NCBI GenBank assembly: GCA_016200595.1
Contig: JACQEL010000162.1
Span: forward strand, 1 to 12,463
From: Deltaproteobacteria bacterium
GTDB taxonomy: Bacteria; Desulfobacterota; Binatia; Bin18
DNA: 12,463 bases
Direction: 5' to 3'
The number at the start of each line of letters is the position of its first letter. Position 1 is the first letter of the stretch. Under the pieces are notes generated by a model, which was not told where the DNA came from, did not search any database, and was given only the letters and a program-made list of their open reading frames with translations. Shown here one piece after another: positions 5,733 through 11,960 of the stretch. Both the position numbers and the translations under genes were made by a program.

Positions 5733-6308
5733 ATGTGGGAAGTCGCAAAGAGGCCAAGAGTCTTGGAAGCTATAGTTGCAGATACCGAGCAGCTTAGATT
5801 CCCCATGGCATCAGAGCCGAAAACGGGCTCTCTGCTGCGGCTTCTGGCTGCCTCAAAACCATGCGCTCGAGTCCTTGAGATTGGAACAGGTACAGGCATT
5901 TCGGCCGCTTGGCTCCTTGAGGGTATGGACGACGCCTCTACCTTGGTGAGCATTGACAACGATGCGCAGTGCCAAGAGGTTGCGCGGAAGCACCTTGGCA
6001 ACAATCCAAGGGTCACCTTCATTTGCCAGGAAGGCGAGGAGTTCCTGAAGTCTGTGCAGAGTCAGCGGTTTGAGGTGGTGTTTGCCGATTCCTGGCCAGG
6101 GAAGTTTTCGGCGTTGGAGCTGGCGCTTAAGGTCGTCGCCAAGGGCGGCTATTACATTATTGATGATCTGTTGCCCCAGACAAATTGGCCGGCAGGCCAT
6201 GCTCCGCGTGTCTCGCAGCTCGTCAGCGAGCTTGAGCGGCAGCAGAGTTTCGTTTCTTTGAAACTGGAATGGGCGTCGGGGCTGATGGTGTTGGTAAGGG
6301 TGAGGTAA
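5733..6308 (+). CDS. class I SAM-dependent methyltransferase
   Basis: This is a 191-residue cytosolic enzyme predicted to transfer a methyl group from S-adenosylmethionine. Motif I is VLEIGTGTG (47-55), the acidic residue ending strand 2 is Asp75 in SIDND, and FADSWPG (118-123) supplies the motif II/IV region. IIDDLLP (142-148) is typical of O-methyltransferase-like members (Methyltransf_24/3 type), where such Asp residues may bind metal. The N-terminal RFPMASEPKTGSLLRLL (22-38) matches the helix that precedes the Rossmann core in that group. The substrate is unknown. ATG 5733 follows the previous attC closely, with only a weak ribosome site. It is the only gene of cassette 6, whose attC differs from its neighbours and points to a separate origin. 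Confidence 0.85.
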   Translation: MWEVAKRPRVLEAIVADTEQLRFPMASEPKTGSLLRLLAASKPCARVLEIGTGTGISAAWLLEGMDDASTLVSIDNDAQCQEVARKHLGNNPRVTFICQEGEEFLKSVQSQRFEVVFADSWPGKFSALELALKVVAKGGYYIIDDLLPQTNWPAGHAPRVSQLVSELERQQSFVSLKLEWASGLMVLVRVR

Positions 6309-6309
6309 G

Positions 6310-6371
6310 CTCTAACCCGCCGCTGCAAGGGACGCTCACTCCGTTCGCGCCCCTGAGCGAGAATGTTAGCC
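6310..6371 (+). other. attC: attC site 6, short type
   Basis: R'' CTCTAAC (6310-6316), R' GTTAGCC (6365-6371), only 62 bp. The arms ACGCTCA and TGAGCG close a small stem. It is the shortest site in the array and lacks the TTGCGGTT centre, resembling the compact attC sites of mobile-integron cassettes. Confidence 0.82.
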
Positions 6372-6376
6372 CGCTC

Positions 6377-6754
6377 ATGGAAGCTTTTGTGATTCATCTG
6401 AACTGGCAACGCTTCACCGGGTTTTTGAGGCTGCGCGAAACTTTCCGTGGCCGCCCCTGCATCTACCTCCAGACCGATCCGGAGGAGCGAGTCTTACGGG
6501 TCGGCGAGACTGATGATCCGTGGGATCGATACGTGGGAGGCACGGCGTATGCGGTCGAAGCAGCCATGCACGGGTCGGGTAATCTCTTCTTCGCCGCGCT
6601 TGCGCCAGCTGACGCGGTGGAACGGAAACGACTGGAGGCAACCCTAATCTACGACCTACAACCCCTGTATAATAATCAGCACAAGCGTTACCGACCGATG
6701 CAACGAACAGAGCACATCCACGAAGGTGACGTTCCACGAGGGATCACGCCTTAG
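6377..6754 (+). CDS. GIY-YIG-like nuclease-domain protein
   Basis: This is a 125-residue protein that fits the GIY-YIG fold. CIY (28-30) matches the first motif, VLRVGE (39-44) sits where YIG is expected, and Arg51 (DRY) is the expected catalytic Arg. Glu87 (RKRLEATLIYDL) would be the metal-binding Glu, and PLYNNQ (96-101) the terminal Asn motif. The second Tyr of YIG is replaced, so catalysis may be altered or lost. GIY-YIG domains occur in homing endonucleases, UvrC, restriction enzymes and Slx1-type nucleases. A stand-alone domain of this length gives no specific role. The ATG lies 6 nt after the attC with no ribosome site; longer forms would run through the attC and are unlikely. No attC follows before the BrnT gene, so it shares a cassette with that pair. 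Confidence 0.68.
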   Translation: MEAFVIHLNWQRFTGFLRLRETFRGRPCIYLQTDPEERVLRVGETDDPWDRYVGGTAYAVEAAMHGSGNLFFAALAPADAVERKRLEATLIYDLQPLYNNQHKRYRPMQRTEHIHEGDVPRGITP

Positions 6755-6778
6755 CGCACAGCCTAGCCAGTGAAGAGC

Positions 6779-6806
6779 TTGGAAGTTCTTGTAGAGATGG
6801 TAGGAT
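6779..6806 (+). promoter_or_regulatory. candidate promoter for brnTA
   Basis: TTGGAA and TAGGAT are separated by 16 nt, and the BrnT start follows 13 nt after the -10-like box. The 64-nt gap between the GIY-YIG gene and brnT gives room for a separate promoter. Both hexamers are imperfect. Confidence 0.3.
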
Positions 6807-6818
6807 TTCAACTTAGCA

Positions 6819-7106
6819 ATGAGTTTACGCTTCGAGTGGGATCCAAAGAAGGCAGCAGCAAATTTTACAAAGCACGGTGTCTCATGTGAGGAGGCGCTTA
6901 CAGTCTTTTCGGACCCCCTGGCTCGCATATTCGATGATGCAGAACACTCAAGTCAAGAACCACGTGAGGTCATTATTGGGCATTCAGCCAAGCAGCGTCT
7001 GCTGTTAGTATGTTTTACAGCTCGGGAAACAGCCATCAGACTCTTTAGCGCACGGCAAGCAACCAAAAGAGAACGGCAAGACTATGAAGAAAACGTCAGC
7101 TCGTAA
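6819..7106 (+). CDS. brnT: BrnT-family toxin (DUF497)
   Basis: This is a 95-residue type II toxin of the BrnT family, a RelE-like ribosome-dependent RNase fold. The N-terminal FEWDPKKAAANFTKHGVSCE (4-23) and C-terminal RLFSARQATKRERQDYEE (74-91) are the hallmark ends of DUF497. Arg and His residues that could serve catalysis are present in both. BrnT proteins halt translation by RNA cleavage and are neutralised by BrnA, which also represses the operon. Toxin-first order and a 23-nt overlap with the next gene match known brnTA loci. The start ATG is followed at once by the conserved FEWD motif, so it is secure despite a weak ribosome site. Confidence 0.9.
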   Translation: MSLRFEWDPKKAAANFTKHGVSCEEALTVFSDPLARIFDDAEHSSQEPREVIIGHSAKQRLLLVCFTARETAIRLFSARQATKRERQDYEENVSS

Positions 7107-7317
7107 GAAGACCCAGGCTCTCTCTGAGGATATGCGTCGGGAATACCGCTTCGACTACAGGAAGGCAAAACCCAACCGCTTCGCTGAGCAGGTGGGAATT
7201 GGGACGATTGCCGTTGTGCTTGATCCAGATGTTGCCGCAGTCTTCAAATCCTCAGAGTCGGTCAATACGCTGTTGCGCTCCGTCATCGCGGCGCTCCCGG
7301 CTGATGCCGAACCATAG
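7084..7317 (+). CDS. brnA: BrnA-like antitoxin
   Basis: This is a 77-residue partner of the BrnT toxin. It opens with a basic tail (KKTSARKKT), continues with MRREYRFDYRKAKPNRFAEQ (18-37), whose YDF-like segment normally wraps the toxin, and ends with VVLDPDVAAVFKSSESVNTLLRSVI (44-68), a ribbon-helix-helix-like DNA-binding stretch. Such antitoxins dimerise on the operator and repress both genes. The gene starts inside brnT, which couples translation of the two. The family assignment rests on this pattern and on the neighbour; the C-terminal part differs from the textbook Brucella BrnA. Confidence 0.82.
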   Translation: MKKTSARKKTQALSEDMRREYRFDYRKAKPNRFAEQVGIGTIAVVLDPDVAAVFKSSESVNTLLRSVIAALPADAEP

Positions 7318-7322
7318 GGATG

Positions 7323-7420
7323 GGCTAGCAAAGCGCTGCACCGCATCGCCGCCCGGTTGCGGTTCTGCCTAACACCGAAAGTGACAGTTGGGCGGCTCGC
7401 GGTGAGCTTTGGCGTTAAGC
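7323..7420 (+). other. attC: attC site 7, altered R''
   Basis: 98 bp with R' GTTAAGC (7414-7420). R'' reads GGCTAGC (7323-7329), so the invariant AAC is AGC. The arms CGCATCGCCGCCCGG and GGGCGGCTCGCGG and the TTGCGGTTC centre are intact. A fortuitous GCCTAAC occurs in the centre (7367-7373). Confidence 0.82.
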
Positions 7421-7450
7421 GTCACAGTTCAAAGCTGAGAGAGAGAATCC

Positions 7451-8191
7451 ATGTTGCACAGACGTATTGAAGAAGCCTCTCTGAAGGCGTGGCCCGCGCT
7501 CCAGCAGATGCTCCTCGCTGGCTGGCTCTTGCGCTTCGCCAGAGGGTATACCCAGCGCGCAAACTCCGTGCCCCCGTTGTTCGGCTCCAGCCTCAACGCC
7601 GAGGAGAAGATTGAGCTTTGTGAACGACTCTATGCCGAGAAAGAACAGCCTGCCAGTTTTCGCCTCACGCCGTTTGCGGTCCCTCCTGACCTCGAGCAAG
7701 TTCTTGTCAGACGTCACTATCGGCTTATGGATCGCACCCATGTCCAACACCTCAATTGGGGAGACCGCGCCATTCAGACCGCGCCGGTGGGAGAGCGGCG
7801 TAATGAGACCGTGGACAACTGGTTAGACACCTTTTGTCGGCTGAGTGCTGCTCCGCTCGCCAAGCCGCAAACGCATAAGGAAATGCGGCAAGCCCTTCCT
7901 GCCAAACGGGTGCTGGCCGTGCTGGCTGACTCCGCCACAATCGTGGCGTGTGGCTTAGGCGTGCTGGAGCAGGAGTACTTCGGCCTGTTTGAGCTTGTGA
8001 CTGATCGGCAGCAACGACACAAAGGGTATGGTGCGCAACTCGTGTCGGGCATGGTGCAGTGGGCGCAGGCGCACGCCGCTGCTCACGCCTACCTTCAGGT
8101 CATGACCCGCAATGCCCCGGCCCGGCATCGGTATGCCAAGCTTGGGTTTGCAGACGTCTACCAGTACTGGTATCGGGTTCCTGACGCCTAA
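7451..8191 (+). CDS. GNAT-family N-acetyltransferase
   Basis: This is a 246-residue protein with two halves. The N-terminal part (1-110) shows LLAGWLLRFARGYTQRANSV (21-40), a signature of a GNAT group whose members combine a degenerate N-terminal half with a functional C-terminal acetyltransferase. The C-terminal part carries acetyl-CoA motif A, FELVTDRQQRHKGYGAQLV (180-198) with the Q-x-x-K-G-x-G loop, and motif B, NAPARHRYAKLGFADVYQYW (221-240). It should acetylate an amine with acetyl-CoA; the substrate is unknown. Drug, amino-acid and toxin acetylation are all found in this family. The TAA stop is supplied by the following attC core. It is the only gene of cassette 8. Confidence 0.88.
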   Translation: MLHRRIEEASLKAWPALQQMLLAGWLLRFARGYTQRANSVPPLFGSSLNAEEKIELCERLYAEKEQPASFRLTPFAVPPDLEQVLVRRHYRLMDRTHVQHLNWGDRAIQTAPVGERRNETVDNWLDTFCRLSAAPLAKPQTHKEMRQALPAKRVLAVLADSATIVACGLGVLEQEYFGLFELVTDRQQRHKGYGAQLVSGMVQWAQAHAAAHAYLQVMTRNAPARHRYAKLGFADVYQYWYRVPDA

Positions 8192-8287
8192 CACACCTGG
8201 TGCAGGGGGACACGGCCCCGCTTGCGCTTCAGATTGAACGTGAGAGGTCTCGGTTGGGGCCTTGCCCCTGAGCAGGACACGTTAGGC
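8186..8287 (+). other. attC: attC site 8
   Basis: R'' GCCTAAC (8186-8192) overlaps the GNAT stop codon, and R' is GTTAGGC (8281-8287), 102 bp. GGCCCCGCTTGCGCTTC and GGTTGGGGCC form the inner arms. Confidence 0.88.
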
Positions 8288-8314
8288 GTCAGAGACGGTC
8301 ATCTTGTGGAGATC

Positions 8315-8332
8315 TTCTACAATTCAGTAGAA
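8315..8332. promoter_or_regulatory. inverted repeat, possible operator / -10 region of hicBA
   Basis: TTCTAC and GTAGAA are perfect arms around AATTCA, 34 nt before the hicB start. TACAAT (8318-8323) inside it resembles a -10 box. The sequence ATTCAG is also repeated (8322-8327, 8332-8337). Operator-like position, no independent proof. Confidence 0.35.
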
Positions 8333-8365
8333 TTCAGGCATTAATCATCAGCGAGGATGCGTCCG

Positions 8366-8557
8366 ATGCAAACAATCAAATTTGTCTACTGGGAAGAAGA
8401 TGGTGCGTGGCTGGGCTATATGCAAGATTACCCTGATTACTGGACCCAAGGCGAGACGGTTGACGACCTCAAGGATCATCTCCGAGACTTGTATCAAGAC
8501 CTAACTAGTGGCGCTGTGCCGAGTGTCCGCAAGGTAGACGAACTTGTTGTGTCATGA
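8366..8557 (+). CDS. hicB: HicB-family antitoxin, short form
   Basis: This is a 63-residue antitoxin with the partial RNase H-like HicB fold: KFVYWEEDGAWLGYMQDYPD (5-24), TQGETVDDLKDHLRDLYQDL (27-46), then VPSVRKVDELVVS. It binds and inhibits HicA. The C-terminal helix-turn-helix or ribbon-helix-helix domain seen in longer HicB proteins is absent, so autoregulation would need another mechanism. ATG 8366 is preferred over ATG 8357 because GAGG stands 9 nt before it. The gene overlaps hicA by 4 nt (ATGA). The antitoxin-first order is the reverse of the classic hicAB operon but is common for this short subtype. Confidence 0.85.
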   Translation: MQTIKFVYWEEDGAWLGYMQDYPDYWTQGETVDDLKDHLRDLYQDLTSGAVPSVRKVDELVVS

Positions 8558-8751
8558 AACGGGTAGACTTGGTCCGCACGATTGAGGGGGTTGGCTGTGT
8601 CTTCGTGCGGCATGGGGGCAAACACGACTGGTATCGCAATCCGCTCACCGGCATTTCCCAACCGATCCCCCGGCATCGAGAGATCAAAGACGGGCTAGCG
8701 AAACACATCATCAAGGAGTTGGGCAATCCGGAGAGAAGCTCCAAGTCATAA
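8554..8751 (+). CDS. hicA: HicA-family mRNA interferase toxin
   Basis: This is a 65-residue toxin with the double-stranded RNA-binding-like HicA fold. MKRVDLVRTIEGVGCVFVRH (1-20) leads to GGKHDWYRNP (21-30), with His24 as the catalytic residue known for the family, and PIPRHREIKDGLAKHIIKEL forms the C-terminal half. HicA cleaves mRNA independently of the ribosome and stops growth until HicB binds it. It starts in the last codon of hicB. Together they fill cassette 9. Confidence 0.9.
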   Translation: MKRVDLVRTIEGVGCVFVRHGGKHDWYRNPLTGISQPIPRHREIKDGLAKHIIKELGNPERSSKS

Positions 8752-8767
8752 GCCGCAGGGGGCTGCC

Positions 8768-8867
8768 GCCTAACTTAGCCACTGCACCTGACCGCCGCCC
8801 GCTTGCGGTTCGGGATGAATGTGAAAAGTTTCGTTTGGGCGGCGGCCCGAGACGGCGGGCGTTAGCC
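8768..8867 (+). other. attC: attC site 9
   Basis: R'' GCCTAAC (8768-8774), R' GTTAGCC (8861-8867), 100 bp. The arms GACCGCCGCCCGC and GGGCGGCGGCCC surround the TTGCGGTTC centre. Confidence 0.92.
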
Positions 8868-8917
8868 GTTCATCCCCGAGCGTTGCTGCTGATGTCTCCA
8901 GCAGGTACACTCTCGAC

Positions 8918-9358
8918 ATGAGGATCTACCTCGATATGTGCAGCATCCAGCGTCCGCTTGATACGAAAACTCAGCCCCGGATTGCCGTGGAAGCGGAAGC
9001 CATTCTTGGGATCCTGACGCTCTGTGAAGCTGGGCAGGTGGAGTTGCTAACCTCCGATACGCTGGTGTTCGAGTTGGAACGCAACCCGCATCCAATACGA
9101 AAAGAATACGCCCTCAAGGTATTAACCAAAGCAACCGTTTTCATTCGCACCGATGACCACATTGAAGCACAGGCACGAGCCTTCCAAGCGGAAGGGATCA
9201 AACCTCTCGATGCGCTTCATTTGGCCTCAGCCGTGGCAACCAAGGCCGACTATTTTTGCACATGCGACGATAGGTTCCTGAAGCGAGCGAAAACGGTAGA
9301 CACGGGACAGACTAAAGTCGTCTCTCCACTTGAGTTGATTGCCGAGGTGACGCAATGA
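8918..9358 (+). CDS. PIN-domain protein (VapC-like RNase)
   Basis: This is a 146-residue protein with a complete PIN fold. Asp6 (IYLDMCS), Glu52 (LVFELE), Asp98 (KPLDALHLA) and Asp117 (FCTCDDRF) are the expected acidic residues that bind Mg2+ or Mn2+ for RNA cleavage. The length and motif spacing match VapC-like toxins. Usual vapBC loci place the antitoxin first; here no gene precedes it in the cassette, and an unrecognised 71-residue gene follows with a 4-nt overlap (ATGA). It may therefore be the toxin of a reversed or non-classical pair, or a non-toxin PIN nuclease. The ATG start lies directly before the conserved first strand, and the ribosome site is weak. Confidence 0.88.
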   Translation: MRIYLDMCSIQRPLDTKTQPRIAVEAEAILGILTLCEAGQVELLTSDTLVFELERNPHPIRKEYALKVLTKATVFIRTDDHIEAQARAFQAEGIKPLDALHLASAVATKADYFCTCDDRFLKRAKTVDTGQTKVVSPLELIAEVTQ

Positions 9359-9570
9359 CTAGCCAAGCTAAGCCTTTAAATGAAATCACGCGACACGTGA
9401 TAGACCTGCTCTCCAAAGAGATAGGAATTGTCGACACGGTACGGTTTCTGAATCAGTTCACGATTGGCTATGGCAACTACACCGAGGAGCGTGAAGCCTT
9501 GTTCAAGGATCTGACGCTTGACGAAATCTTGGCGACAATGAAGAAGGAGCCAAGTGACCAGAGCGGCTAA
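9355..9570 (+). CDS. small protein coupled to the PIN gene, possible antitoxin
   Basis: This is a 71-residue, mostly helical protein with no named family recognised. The middle segment VDTVRFLNQFTIGYGNYTEE (26-45) followed by LFKDLTLDEILATMKK (49-64) is the distinctive part. Similar sequences next to PIN genes seem familiar, but I cannot attach an established name. No DNA-binding motif is obvious. Its start codon overlaps the PIN stop, so the two are translated together and were captured as one cassette; this makes it the best candidate for the cognate antitoxin. Its TAA stop is the AA-containing core of the following attC. Confidence 0.75.
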   Translation: MTSQAKPLNEITRHVIDLLSKEIGIVDTVRFLNQFTIGYGNYTEEREALFKDLTLDEILATMKKEPSDQSG

Positions 9571-9663
9571 CTCTGCGCTCCACCGCATCGCCGCCCGGTG
9601 GCGGTTTTGACTGAAGCCGAATGGCCTCGGTTGGGCGGCTCGCAGTGAGCTGGGGCGTTAGCC
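9565..9663 (+). other. attC: attC site 10
   Basis: R'' GGCTAAC (9565-9571) contains the stop of the preceding gene, and R' is GTTAGCC (9657-9663), 99 bp. It is closely related to sites 0, 1 and 7 (shared CACCGCATCGCCGCCCG and GGTTGGGCGGCTCG). Confidence 0.92.
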
Positions 9664-9701
9664 GTCGAAACCGACTTGTCCTCTCATAACGAGGCAAAGA
9701 G

Positions 9702-10565
9702 ATGGAGAAAGCCAAAGGTCCACAGTTTCTGCGATTCTGTATTCCAATCGTGGAGACCCTGCAAGAACTTGGTGGTTCAGGGCAACCGAAGGAAGTGACT
9801 GACACGGTTCTGGAGCGCCTGCACGTTTCGGAGAGAGAGCAGGCTCAAACGAACAAGAACGGCGGTTCGCGCGTGCGGAATCAGGTTGCCTGGGCACGCT
9901 TCTATTTGGCAAAGGCGGATTTACTCGATGCCTCGCGTCGTGGTGTATGGGCGCTGACAGAAAAGGGGCGTACCGTCCACCTCTCCCCAAACGCGGTAAC
10001 CCAGCTTTTCAAGGAAGTACAGGCCAATTTCCCGACCAAAGAGAAGCAACCAAACGCCGTGGACGATGCGACAGAAATCACCTCACCGATGGATCCGTCT
10101 GGTGACAGTGCGAGCAAGCGCACCCTGTTGGATATCCTGAAATCGCTCTCGCCCGGGGGATTTGAACGCGTGTCACAGCGGTTACTGCGCGAGTCCGGCT
10201 TTGAGCGGGTCCTTGTCACTGGGAGGTCTGGCGATGGTGGTATTGACGGTCATGGCATCCTGCAGGTCAACCCCTTTGTGAGTTTCACGGTCTTATTTCA
10301 GTGTAAGCGCTACGCTGGTGCTGTCTCGGCATCGCAAGTGCGCGATTTCCGTGGGGCGATGATGGGACGGGCTGACAAAGGCATTATCATCACGACCGGC
10401 ACGTTTACGACAGAGGCGACGAAGGAAGCCAGACGTGACGGGGCACCACCCATCGAGTTGGTGGACGGGGAGACACTCGTCCAGATGTTTGAGCGCTTGG
10501 AGTTTGGAGTAAAACCGAAGACCGTCTATGAAGTAGACGAAGCGTTCTTCGAGGAATACCGTTGA
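9702..10565 (+). CDS. Mrr-like type IV restriction endonuclease
   Basis: This is a 287-residue protein, near the 304 residues of E. coli Mrr. The N-terminal 1-95 forms the winged-helix Mrr_N domain, with NQVAWARFYLAKADLLDAS (60-78) and RGVWALTEKGR (80-90). After a variable linker, the Mrr catalytic domain follows: GFERVSQRLLRESGFERVLV, then GRSGDGGIDGHG (174-185) with Asp182 and the Q-x-K motif Gln200-Cys-Lys202. ADKGIIITTGTFTTEA completes the PD-(D/E)XK fold. Mrr enzymes cut methylated DNA and are activated by foreign methyltransferases or high pressure. The exact specificity is unknown. GAGG lies 7 nt before ATG. All catalytic residues are present, so the enzyme is probably active. It is the only gene of cassette 11 and makes it a portable anti-phage or anti-plasmid unit. 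Confidence 0.9.
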   Translation: MEKAKGPQFLRFCIPIVETLQELGGSGQPKEVTDTVLERLHVSEREQAQTNKNGGSRVRNQVAWARFYLAKADLLDASRRGVWALTEKGRTVHLSPNAVTQLFKEVQANFPTKEKQPNAVDDATEITSPMDPSGDSASKRTLLDILKSLSPGGFERVSQRLLRESGFERVLVTGRSGDGGIDGHGILQVNPFVSFTVLFQCKRYAGAVSASQVRDFRGAMMGRADKGIIITTGTFTTEATKEARRDGAPPIELVDGETLVQMFERLEFGVKPKTVYEVDEAFFEEYR

Positions 10566-10572
10566 TGGTAAC

Positions 10573-10672
10573 GGCTAACCAACCCATTGCCCCGTATTGC
10601 TGTCCGCTTGCGGTTCCTGCTGAATCCGCAAAGCAGCGGTTGGGCGGCAAACGGTGACTGGGTGCGTTAGCC
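10573..10672 (+). other. attC: attC site 11
   Basis: R'' GGCTAAC (10573-10579), R' GTTAGCC (10666-10672), 100 bp. It has the CGCTTGCGGTTCC centre with inner arms GCTGTCCGC / GGTTGGGCGGC. Confidence 0.9.
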
Positions 10673-10683
10673 GTCATCAAAAC

Positions 10684-11586
10684 ATGGCACAGGTGCCCCA
10701 ACGGCAATACGCCGAAATCATCAGCGACCTAGAGGCGTTCGCCGCATATCTCACGTCGCTACGACTCCGAAGCGCTCATCATCGTCTGCGGCGCATGATT
10801 GCCAAGCTACGCGAGATTGAGAAGGCGCGTGTCCAAGGCACTCTCGCCTCCCTACATGCTCGCCCTGATGTGCCGGAGCTGGTTTGGTCAGCGGTCGAGG
10901 CGCAGGAGTTAGCCGATATCTTCCACGGAATCTCCGACTATGACCCCGCAACCATAAAGTCCCTGATGCAAAAGGCTCTAAAGGGTCCGCTGCATCCTCT
11001 CCAAGAAACTTCCGACCGGTCAAACCTAGGCCGAAATACAACCTTTGAGCTGAACTTGGACGCCGCCCTCCGGCGAGCCGGAGCGAGCGTCGCCTTCGGT
11101 TAACGTGCTGACCTGTGCATCGACCATGGCGGAGCGCGTATTTATGTCGAGTGCAAGAGGCCGTTCTCCGAGCACGGAATTCGGCAGAACATCACACGGG
11201 CTCGCGCCCAATTGCAGCAACGCTTCAGCTCTGACCCCCACCCCGTGACACTCGGCCTAGTGGCCATCTCGGTTTCGAAGGCACTCAATCCTGGCTCGAA
11301 TATATTTCTGGTCGATGATGCCCAATCTCTACGTAGCCTTACCAACGAGGTGCAGCGCCTTCACAGGCTCTCTAGCAGCGACTACGATCGGCTCGTCGAT
11401 CTTCGGCTGATTGGGATACTTTACCACGTGTTCACGCCCGCGCTCGTTAAGACCAGTGGACTTGTCGCCGCCTCTCACTTTGAGATCTTTCTACATACCC
11501 CGAGCATGCAAGTAAATTTCCCGATCTCCGAGGGTCAGCCACTCAAAGATCTGCTCCTTCGCGCGTTACGGGGTTCAAATGCATAG
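10684..11586 (+). pseudogene. PD-(D/E)XK nuclease-like gene with one internal stop
   Basis: This is a single frame of 300 codons from ATG 10684, interrupted by TAA at 11101-11103 (codon 140); both halves are in the same frame with no frameshift. The first half is helical and basic (LRLRSAHHRLRRMIAKLREIE). Around the stop lies a nuclease core: Glu122 (TTFELNLDAALRRAG), Asp143 (RADLCID) and Glu156-Cys-Lys158 (RIYVECKRPFS), the E...D...E-x-K order of the PD-(D/E)XK fold. The stop falls between the helix and the catalytic strand, so the truncated product should lack nuclease activity. The C-terminal part (NIFLVDDAQ, then LIGILYHVFTPAL) is unfamiliar. No specific family is recognised; a defence or restriction role is inferred from the fold and from the Mrr cassette next to it. 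Confidence 0.75.
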
Positions 11587-11610
11587 GTTTATTCTCGCCC
11601 CCGCGGTGCT

Positions 11611-11708
11611 GGCTAACCCGCCGCTGGGTCGGACCGCAAGTATGCTGCAGGCTGTCTGGATGGGACCGTCGTCGTGCCCCGCGGCCGCTCAGCGGCACGA
11701 CGTTAGGC
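11611..11708 (+). other. attC: attC site 12, divergent
   Basis: R'' GGCTAAC (11611-11617), R' GTTAGGC (11702-11708), 98 bp. The arms CCGCCGCTG and CAGCGGCACG are complementary, but the interior does not share the TTGCGGTT centre of the other sites. It is probably from a different cassette lineage. Confidence 0.85.
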
Positions 11709-11759
11709 TGTTTCCCCATACATCTTGCTATCAGCAAGCCGGATAGATAGGCTTTCGAT

Positions 11760-11960
11760 ATGAGTACTATGCAAGAAATTCAGACGGCTGTAAGTGAGTT
11801 ACCCCCTGAAGAGCTTTCTGCGTTCCGTGCTTGGTTCGCAGAGTTCGACGCCAAAGTTTGGGATCAAGAGTTTGAGGAGGACGTTACCGCAGGACGGCTT
11901 GAAGCGTTAGCCGAAGAGGCACTGCGGGACCTACGCGAGGGGCGGTGTACTGACCTGTGA
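11760..11960 (+). CDS. small acidic antitoxin-like protein
   Basis: This is a 66-residue acidic, helical protein. MSTMQEIQTAVSELPPEELS (1-20) followed by AFRAWFAEFDAKVWDQEFEEDV and a C-terminal EEALRDLREGRC is the pattern of the short antitoxins that accompany RelE/HigB-like toxins in environmental bacteria. The N-terminal helix probably dimerises and the Trp-rich middle and tail bind the toxin, by analogy. It overlaps the downstream toxin gene by 4 nt (GTGA). A perfect hairpin CTTGCT-ATC-AGCAAG (11724-11738) lies upstream and could be part of the operator. No confident family name. Confidence 0.78.
   Translation: MSTMQEIQTAVSELPPEELSAFRAWFAEFDAKVWDQEFEEDVTAGRLEALAEEALRDLREGRCTDL

Noticed and set aside
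10654..10683. Upstream ATG extending the PD-(D/E)XK-like gene
   Set aside because: It lies inside the attC, upstream of the cassette border, so it cannot be part of the cassette's own gene.
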